Assembly (NCBI RefSeq): GCF_938039215.1
Contig: NZ_CALHVI010000014.1
Location: 1-19,383, forward strand
Direction: 5' to 3'
From: an uncultured Porphyromonas sp.
GTDB lineage: Bacteria > Bacteroidota > Bacteroidia > Bacteroidales > Porphyromonadaceae
Length of the DNA: 19,383 nucleotides
The position numbers and the translations under genes were made by a program. Shown piece after piece: positions 14,601 to 19,383 of this stretch; within the stretch, counting starts at the first letter, position 1; the number at the start of each line of letters is the position of its first letter. The notes beneath the pieces were generated by a model that made no database searches, had not been told where the DNA came from, and saw nothing but the letters and a program-made list of their open reading frames with translations.

Positions 14601-14799
14601 CTACATCCAGCTACGTGATATCTCTCTGAGCTATACGGTACCTAAGAGCTTCGTAGATCGCCTGCGCCTCTCTTCGCTTGCCCTCAAGCTCCAAGCCTCC
14701 AACGTGGCACTCCTCTATGCTGATAAGAAGCTCAACGGAGCGCTACCCTATGGCTATGCCCCTCACTCCTACATCTTCACCGCTACTATCGGACTCTAG
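11686..14799 (+). CDS. SusC/RagA-family TonB-dependent outer-membrane transporter, short-plug type
   Basis: This 1037-residue protein has an SPI signal (cleavage after AYA, residue 24). Residues about 27-98 form a carboxypeptidase-regulatory-like domain (GKVVDQSGAPLSGVSI, ATDGTFSL). A plug follows at about 115-190 with PLWVIDGVIY and the signature NDASATALYGQRALGGVISV. The remainder is a 22-strand-type barrel ending in YIFTATIGL with a terminal hydrophobic residue. The segment normally present between the regulatory domain and plug, with the TonB box (EVVVVGYG-like) and the first plug half, is missing or very short. I recall a SusC subclass of this kind that occurs with metallohydrolase and DUF4302 partners. 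It should form the energy-coupled channel of the uptake complex, covered by the SusD-like protein encoded 27 bp downstream. Substrate unknown. Confidence 0.92.
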   Translation: MLTKLRSLIACLILVIVGALPAYAQMVLVHGKVVDQSGAPLSGVSITSKQDASKRTLSATDGTFSLQVGEKTVLVFSLNGKKTVELQASADSLLVKLENEVHAAGVTTMRQATSVKSTYYPLWVIDGVIYKEDKNFNVADLASPEAKRLIAAALPGLSESDIQSFQVINDASATALYGQRALGGVISVRTSKAGQGTNSFTYQAELTYRAIPSYREYNILNSQDQMAVFNEMANGKSLDNEAVFIASQYGVYGYLYNSIYKYNDATGEYGVLNTDAGRAAYLRAAELRNTNWFKELFQHSIRHQHTLTFSTGTQKANYYASLNANLDPGWNKYENSQTYSFNFNADFRPFKGWSFGIRSTASYGKVRYGGDWRPGNYAPTASRTLDPNAFYAYDYTPFNIKHELQHNTRDYKTANLSMQATIDWQPINQLRFSVLGALRYRDQYGVTDRDEQSNAAQVYRNISKSIIRDNNSYLYKPLDNPTAIPQIVMPYGGIRNSQNIIDERYDGQAKIHYNDSFGSNGQHSLSAVGGLEVFEERHLNEWFDAYGVNYNLGYLTTYSPLLFTNLRNKSKQYYSIHPTLNRGVSLVGNVDYTLLGRYRVNASYRREGTNQFGRARTIRYIPTWNVGATWTIDQEAFFSKLKPLSSLSMNLSYGMSGTIPFVHNALPRLKTLLPFFGDANLIEPGLYINEPANFDLTYEKMYELNWGINFGLFDERISAGVTLFNRQGRDLIDQVFPQGTGGFVDYLYGNVAQMTAKGIELSLTTQNIRTRDFSWSTSISYSRNTNKVTRLNTSPSVTNLTDGAARQGYPLNALFSIPFYKLDENGHPRFFLPNGADVLPDGRHITSPKHGGQVAWTASNPEDIDYLVYSGTQTPTDQGGINNSFSFKNFRLGVYIYYSFGGVMRLPEQFATKYNDYQVMGKEFNRRWLRAGDEERTNVPVIATDAHRQANPYLSNAYTNYNKSDVRVAKTDYIQLRDISLSYTVPKSFVDRLRLSSLALKLQASNVALLYADKKLNGALPYGYAPHSYIFTATIGL

Positions 14800-14826
14800 T
14801 CGGATAGTATAAAGGATCTATACAGA

Positions 14827-16461
14827 ATGAAGAAGTTATCATTCAGCCTACTCGGGCTGGCTTTGCTCGCTGGCTCTATCTTCGGGATGAGCTCTTGTGG
14901 AAAGTTCCTCGACGAGAATGCCGATGGGCATTACGTCGATGGGAATACCCCCTATAAGATCAGCCGCTTCCTGACTTACGCCTACCCTCTGTCTTCTCTG
15001 GCTCATATCTCGGAGCTCTCCTCGGACAATACGTATGAGGATGAGACGCGTAACCTCTACCGTGAGGACTACCAAGACCTCGCTGTCTACTGGAAGCCTA
15101 TCACGACGACGGATGGTTCCGCTTACTACGATGGGACACTCAAGATGTGGGAGTCCTACTACTATGCTATCGCTCAGGCTAACGAAGTACTGACGCTCAT
15201 TGAGGAGACGCAGAACTTCGGTGACCGTAATATGGCCTCTCGTGGTGAAGCCCTGGCCGTGCGCGCTTGGTCGCACTTCCAGCTAGCGAACGTCTTCTGT
15301 CTCCCTTACAACTTTGATGGTCAGGGTGGCGCGACGAACCTCGGTATTCCCTATATTGCTGAGCGTGTCACGACTATCCTCCCCGACTATCCCCGTGGTA
15401 CCCTCAAGGAGACCTACGAGAAGATTGATAAGGATCTGCAGGAAGCTATTCCTCTTCTGGAGAAGTACAACATTTACCAGAATGAGATCCGTCGCTTCCA
15501 CTTCACAGCTGAGGCTGCCTATGCCTTTGCCGCCCGCTTCTATCTCTACTACAACCAGCCAGACAAGGCTAAGGAGTACGCAGATAAGCTTCTTGGGAAT
15601 AATCCTATACCGCAGCTGCGCAACTGGGCAGGTAACTACACGGGTATCGATGCTGCTAATGCCAATGCTAAGGCACTGGCTTACTATCACCCCACCAATA
15701 GCGCTAACCTCCTAGTGATCTCGCTCTACACCAACTTCCAGTTCGTCACCACTGGTGGTGAATCCTTCACGGGCTCTCGCTACACGCACTCCAATAAGTG
15801 TGCTGCTGATGAGACGCTCTGGAAGAACATCTGGAACGTAAAGCGTAACCGCGACGAGTACAACTTCGCTCCCTATATCTACGACAAGGTCTTCATCGAT
15901 AAGGTCTATCAGCCTAAGCTGCCTATCCTGAACTCCTATCGTAGTGTCGAAGTGCAGCTGACTACGGACGAAGCTCTTATCAACCGTGCTGAAGCTAAGA
16001 TCCGTCTTGGGGATCTCGATGGTGGTCTTACCGACCTCAATGCGTGGACTTTAGTCTACCTCCGCCCTGGTCTCGCTAAGAAGACCTTCACTCAGGAGGA
16101 GATCGTAGAATACTACAAGAATCTGCCCTATGCTGACAAGACAACGCGCTCGCCTAAGAAGCATCTAACGAAGGCTCACTTCAAGCTCCACGATGGCTCT
16201 TCGATCACCGAGGGCACGGCTACGGAAGCTCTCCTGCAGTACGTCCTCCAGTGCCGTCGTATCCTCACGCTCCATGAAGGTCTTCGCTGGCAAGATATCA
16301 AGCGCTATGGTATCGATGTCTACCGCTGGAAGAAGATCGATGCTGGTGCTGACTCCTTCGCAGTACCCGAAGATGGGGTGCTCCTTGGCACAGATCTTCG
16401 CCAGGCTATCGCTCTGCCTCAGCAGGCTGTCGTCGGTAAGATCAAGCAGAACCCACGCTAA
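14827..16461 (+). CDS. SusD/RagB-family surface lipoprotein
   Basis: This 544-residue protein has a lipoprotein signal (MSSC, Cys 24) followed by GKFLDENADG, typical of SusD-family N-termini. Family features include the helical repeat region (EALAVRAWSHFQLANVFCLPYN at about 139-160, TAEAAYAFAARFYLYYNQPDKAKEYAD at about 227-253), an INRAEAKIRLGD segment at about 387-398, and EGLRWQDIKRYG near residue 485. SusD proteins sit as a lid over the SusC barrel and bind the substrate at the cell surface. It lies between the SusC gene (27-bp gap) and the metallohydrolase gene (12-bp gap), in one operon. The ligand cannot be inferred. Confidence 0.92.
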   Translation: MKKLSFSLLGLALLAGSIFGMSSCGKFLDENADGHYVDGNTPYKISRFLTYAYPLSSLAHISELSSDNTYEDETRNLYREDYQDLAVYWKPITTTDGSAYYDGTLKMWESYYYAIAQANEVLTLIEETQNFGDRNMASRGEALAVRAWSHFQLANVFCLPYNFDGQGGATNLGIPYIAERVTTILPDYPRGTLKETYEKIDKDLQEAIPLLEKYNIYQNEIRRFHFTAEAAYAFAARFYLYYNQPDKAKEYADKLLGNNPIPQLRNWAGNYTGIDAANANAKALAYYHPTNSANLLVISLYTNFQFVTTGGESFTGSRYTHSNKCAADETLWKNIWNVKRNRDEYNFAPYIYDKVFIDKVYQPKLPILNSYRSVEVQLTTDEALINRAEAKIRLGDLDGGLTDLNAWTLVYLRPGLAKKTFTQEEIVEYYKNLPYADKTTRSPKKHLTKAHFKLHDGSSITEGTATEALLQYVLQCRRILTLHEGLRWQDIKRYGIDVYRWKKIDAGADSFAVPEDGVLLGTDLRQAIALPQQAVVGKIKQNPR

Positions 16462-16473
16462 CGCTATACGGCT

Positions 16474-17514
16474 ATGAAACTATTCAATAAGACCATTGCA
16501 TCGCTTCTCTTGTCGCTTCTCTTGTCGGCAGCCCTTGTGAGTTGCGGATCTTCATCCGATGAGGTCGACCCTACACGCCCGATCTTCTCGCCACTAGATA
16601 CGACGACGATGACCGAGGTCCAGAAGTACATCCAGAACTACTTCGGGAAGAAGTTCAATGTAGATATCCGCTACAACTATGAGGACCGCCTAGCGAGTAA
16701 CCTCTATAAGCTCGGACCAGCCTCTGAGGCTCAGGCGCTGAAGTACATCAACCTCATGCGCTATACCTTCTTCGAAGTGTACGAGAAGGTAGCTCCCAAG
16801 GGCTTCGCTGAGCGCCATACGATCAAGCAGCTCATCCTCTTCGGTACGCTTGGTTATGGTCCTACGCAGAACCTCCTCGGGGAAGCCCCCTTCGGGATGA
16901 TCCAGGTCTATGATATCAATAGACTCAACATCCCTTACTACGATGACCCCAATTACGAAGCATCCAGCTTCAATTACTACTACGAGCGCGCTCGAGATAA
17001 CTATATCCAGACGCTCTACCACGAGTCCGCTCATACCCTCCACCAGGATACTCCTGTCCCAGAGGACTTCCTGAAGCTGACGATCTCAGACTACCAGCAG
17101 GACAATGCATTCTCCTATTGGTATATCCGTGGTATCTCTTCTCTGACAGCAGGCTTCATCTCGGACTATGCGAGCAAGAGCCCTGAGGAAGACTTTGCCG
17201 AGCTCTATGGTACCTATATGGTACTCCTGCCCAGTGAGTGGGAGAACCTGATGGTCCGGGCGGACAAAAAGTATAAGCCAGAGGCTCGCTACACGGGACG
17301 TGAGATTCTGGAGCGTAAGCTAGCCATCATGAAGGAATATCTGAAGGCTAACTACCACCTCGATATCGATGTAGTCCGTGCAGAGGCTAATCGTCGTATA
17401 TCTGCTATGGCTGACTATAGGACGTTCCCTACCGTTGAAGACTACTATGAGTTCATCAAGGATGACTTCTCCAAGCTTCCTCCCTCTTATTTTTCCACTG
17501 TCCCTAAAGACTAG
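16474..17514 (+). CDS. Substrate import-associated zinc metallohydrolase lipoprotein
   Basis: This 346-residue protein has a lipoprotein signal (LVSC, Cys 24). The catalytic zinc motif is HESAH at 183-187 (His 183, Glu 184, His 187), followed by TLHQD. A third zinc ligand is probably Glu 243 or Glu 239 in SPEEDFAELYG (236-246). The layout fits the family of SusCD-linked zinc metallohydrolase lipoproteins (TIGR04549, as I recall it). It probably acts at the outer face of the outer membrane on the imported ligand or a protein carrying it; whether it is a true peptidase is not shown. It starts 12 bp after the SusD-like gene and is followed 6 bp later by the DUF4302 gene, so translation is tightly linked. 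The 3' half holds no signs of truncation. Confidence 0.88.
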   Translation: MKLFNKTIASLLLSLLLSAALVSCGSSSDEVDPTRPIFSPLDTTTMTEVQKYIQNYFGKKFNVDIRYNYEDRLASNLYKLGPASEAQALKYINLMRYTFFEVYEKVAPKGFAERHTIKQLILFGTLGYGPTQNLLGEAPFGMIQVYDINRLNIPYYDDPNYEASSFNYYYERARDNYIQTLYHESAHTLHQDTPVPEDFLKLTISDYQQDNAFSYWYIRGISSLTAGFISDYASKSPEEDFAELYGTYMVLLPSEWENLMVRADKKYKPEARYTGREILERKLAIMKEYLKANYHLDIDVVRAEANRRISAMADYRTFPTVEDYYEFIKDDFSKLPPSYFSTVPKD

Positions 17515-17520
17515 ACTGCT

Positions 17521-18927
17521 ATGAGACGTTATTTTGCTTGGGCTCTAGGAGCCATGGCACTTTTCTCCTCCTGCCAGATGTATGACAATCTGCCCGTAGG
17601 AGAGGACAAGCCAGCACTCTATCTGACAAAGGAGATGGAGAAGCTGAACGAACTACTAACTGGCAACGAACATGGCTGGCGCCTTGTGCTTCTGCCTGGT
17701 AGCTACCAGTATGGTGGTATCAATATCGCCTTCAAGTTCCACAAGGGCGGAGCCGTTGACTCCTATTCTGAGGATCTTGACGAAGTGATCCACTCCAGCT
17801 ATCGTATCTATAATACGGCGGGTATCCGCTTGACTTTCGATACGCGCAATCCTGCTCTAGGCCGCTACGCTGAACCTCGCAACACGCTCCTTCAGGGGCT
17901 GGAGGGTGACTTCGAGTTCACCTTCGGCAAGGTCAGTGCTGACCAGGATACGATTGAGCTTGTTGGGGTCTATAGCCGCAATCGGATGCAGCTCATCCGC
18001 CTCAAGGAGGATGCTCAGTCTTACATCGACAAGGTTAAGGAAATCCGTAATGCGGTCTATGGTAAGGCTCTTGCCACGACGACCATCGGTGGTGAGGAGG
18101 TCAAGATGTCCGTCTTCGGTCTCATCCGTCAGCTACAAGTCAAAGTGGGATCTGCCAAGGAGCGTCTCATCCCGATCCACTTCTCTCCTGAGGGGATCGA
18201 GGTCATCGCTCCAGAGGATCTGATTGATGATCGTGACGCTACACAGGGTAAGGTCGGTCAGATCGGTACCGAGCTCCTCCGCCAGATCAAGATTCAGAAG
18301 GAAGGGGATGCCTACCATGCTCTGACTCCTTCTGGAGAAAAGCTAGAGATTCAGTCTAGCTACTACGACCTGACGAAGTACAAGATCCGTGCTCTTCTCT
18401 ATGAGTATTGGTGTGGTAGTGCTATCCGTGATGTCATGAATCGTACCAATGGTGCGAAGTATCAGTACGGTCCCAATAAGGGTCAGGATAGCATCATCGG
18501 TGAAGTCACCTATGACCCCTACTATAGTGAAGGAGATGTCTTGAATGACTTTGCATATATCGGGCGCACTGATGGTGGAGACCACAAGGTTTCCTTCCAG
18601 CTCTACTCTCCATCGTCGGGTAACTCCTGGCTGAGCTACTATCTTGACTTCGCTCCCGTCAGTGATCAGCCTAGTCAGCTCTACATCCGCAAGTTCGTGC
18701 AGAATGGTGACAACTGGCGCTACCGCCGCTATGCGATGCAGGGAATGGTCAATGCGCTCGCAGACAATTCTCCCTATAAGATCACTTGGCTTGAGCGAGA
18801 TGGGAACTATGAATACCTAATGACCTCGCAGGTGAATGCAGACTTCTGGATGAGTATCTCCGCCTGCTACGATCCTGGGCACCCACTCTCTGACATGCCT
18901 GTCTACTACAAGGGATTCAAGTACTAG
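17521..18927 (+). CDS. DUF4302-domain lipoprotein
   Basis: This 468-residue protein has a short lipoprotein signal (LFSSC, Cys 18). The N-terminal third carries DUF4302 hallmarks: LNELLTGNEHGWRLVLLPG (about 43-61), QYGGINIAFKF, SSYRIYNTAGIRLTFDT and GDFEFTFG. The rest is beta-rich with no recognised catalytic motif. DUF4302 proteins are usually encoded with SusC/SusD pairs and the zinc metallohydrolase, and are thought to be surface-exposed accessories, perhaps binding ligand; the function is not established. It is the last gene of the operon, beginning 6 bp after the metallohydrolase stop, and is followed by a terminator at 18953-18990. Confidence 0.87.
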   Translation: MRRYFAWALGAMALFSSCQMYDNLPVGEDKPALYLTKEMEKLNELLTGNEHGWRLVLLPGSYQYGGINIAFKFHKGGAVDSYSEDLDEVIHSSYRIYNTAGIRLTFDTRNPALGRYAEPRNTLLQGLEGDFEFTFGKVSADQDTIELVGVYSRNRMQLIRLKEDAQSYIDKVKEIRNAVYGKALATTTIGGEEVKMSVFGLIRQLQVKVGSAKERLIPIHFSPEGIEVIAPEDLIDDRDATQGKVGQIGTELLRQIKIQKEGDAYHALTPSGEKLEIQSSYYDLTKYKIRALLYEYWCGSAIRDVMNRTNGAKYQYGPNKGQDSIIGEVTYDPYYSEGDVLNDFAYIGRTDGGDHKVSFQLYSPSSGNSWLSYYLDFAPVSDQPSQLYIRKFVQNGDNWRYRRYAMQGMVNALADNSPYKITWLERDGNYEYLMTSQVNADFWMSISACYDPGHPLSDMPVYYKGFKY

Positions 18928-18952
18928 TCCTCTCTCATCCCTCTACTGATAG

Positions 18953-18990
18953 CAAAGCCCCAGCTTACCGAGCGGTACACTGGGGCTTTG
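18953..18990 (+). terminator. Terminator of the uptake operon
   Basis: CAAAGCCCCAG (18953-18963) pairs perfectly over 11 bp with CTGGGGCTTTG (18980-18990). The 16-nt interior holds a second short stem (TACC/GGTA). It lies 26 bp after the DUF4302 stop and is followed by TTGTATCTG. Confidence 0.8.
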
Positions 18991-19099
18991 TTGTATCTGT
19001 CGTTGATAAAGCTAAGCAGTTTACTATGCCAGAGCTCTTCAAGCGGAGGTAATATCTAGTTGTATAGACCTCAGGAGGCAAGGAGCTGCGACTTTTTGT

Positions 19100-19136
19100 G
19101 CCTCATCCTTATTCCCGAATAGGATAGGGATGAGGC
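19100..19136. other. Hairpin with two alternative pairings
   Basis: GCCTCATCC (19100-19108) pairs perfectly with GGATGAGGC (19128-19136). A competing inner fold pairs ATCC and TATTC with GAATA and GGAT (19105-19125). No T-run follows on either strand, so this is not a clear terminator. The surrounding 18991-19290 has no credible gene. Confidence 0.4.
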
Positions 19137-19291
19137 TTAAATATAGGGTGCTAGTGCGACGCAAAGCTACTTTGCATCATGACTGGTACGAGTCTCAATG
19201 CCTCCTTATATTGGAATGTGTAGTTCGCCTTACAGTGAGGAGAAGGCAATGTCATTATGGGGTCTACTCACTTCCCTTGTACTTGTCGGGA

Positions 19292-19383
19292 TTTTCCAAG
19301 GGTGGAAAGCGAACTTTCCAAGCTTGGAAAATTAGTTTTCCACCTTTGGAAAGTTAACTTTCCATCTCTGGAAAAAGTCCTTT
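19292..19383. repeat. Third palindromic array: arms every 11 bp (22-bp unit), truncated by right edge
   Basis: Seven-base arms alternate as YTTTCCA and TGGAAAR at 19292, 19303, 19314, 19325, 19336, 19347, 19358 and 19369, each followed by a variable 4-nt spacer; a ninth arm begins in phase at 19380 and is cut by the edge. Each complete pair of TGGAAAR with the next YTTTCCA is a perfect 7-4-7 inverted repeat. The variable end base changes in step (G with C, A with T, G with C), so the pairing looks maintained. All arms would lie on one face of the helix. It lies about 300 bp beyond the uptake-operon terminator. Confidence 0.9.

Noticed and set aside
19162..19169. Minus-strand -7 box TAGCTTTG
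   Set aside because: The best TTG lies 26 nt away, outside the accepted spacing, and it points at no minus-strand gene; the match is part of a small GCAAAG/CTTTGC palindrome.
19130..19357. Open frame of 75 codons on the plus strand
   Set aside because: It overlaps the hairpin and runs through the palindromic array, has no domain or signal and an unnatural composition; chance ORF.

Overview
The window looks like chromosomal DNA of a Bacteroidales bacterium, most likely Porphyromonas or a close relative. The evidence is a SusC/SusD-type uptake operon, a hybrid histidine kinase with a C-terminal AraC domain, SPII lipoproteins, a YtxH/holin-family gene pair, and several promoters of the Bacteroidetes type (TTG, about 19-20 nt, TAnnTTTG). 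Base composition is near 50% GC. I see no tRNA, rRNA, insertion sequence or CRISPR array.

Layout. (1) 1-3910, minus strand: a surface-protein cluster, probably one operon read right to left. It holds a small charged protein, an OmpA-family barrel protein, and two tandem paralogous coiled-coil lipoproteins; the last runs off the left edge. (2) 3911-4476: a divergent intergenic region with six tandem 23-bp palindromic repeats. (3) 4477-6423, plus: a compact one-protein two-component system (histidine kinase, receiver, AraC) that lacks the large periplasmic sensor usual in this class. (4) 6545-6586: a strong hairpin terminator between convergent genes. (5) 6687-8095, minus: a hemerythrin-type di-iron protein related to the RIC/ScdA/YtfE Fe-S repair family, and a LuxR-type regulator whose receiver lacks the phospho-acceptor Asp. 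(6) 8096-8490: two mirror-image promoters with identical core elements. One drives the hemerythrin gene. The other drives a roughly 110-nt transcript with no ORF that ends in an intrinsic terminator, a candidate small RNA. (7) 8491-10640, minus: a PfkB sugar kinase, a YqjE/holin-family membrane protein and a YtxH protein. (8) 10641-11685: over 1 kb without genes, holding a second 23-bp palindromic array, a perfect 21-bp palindrome and the SusC promoter. (9) 11686-18927, plus: a four-gene uptake operon (SusC, SusD, zinc metallohydrolase lipoprotein, DUF4302 lipoprotein) ending in a terminator. (10) 18991-19383: no gene, but a third palindromic array with a strict 11-bp arm step that runs off the right edge.

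Working together: the four-gene operon should form an outer-membrane import complex in which SusC is the TonB-dependent channel, SusD the lid, and the metallohydrolase and DUF4302 proteins surface accessories. The substrate cannot be read from sequence. The least explained content is the three palindromic minisatellites, two of which flank the uptake operon and one of which precedes the hybrid kinase, together with the candidate small RNA beside the hemerythrin gene.
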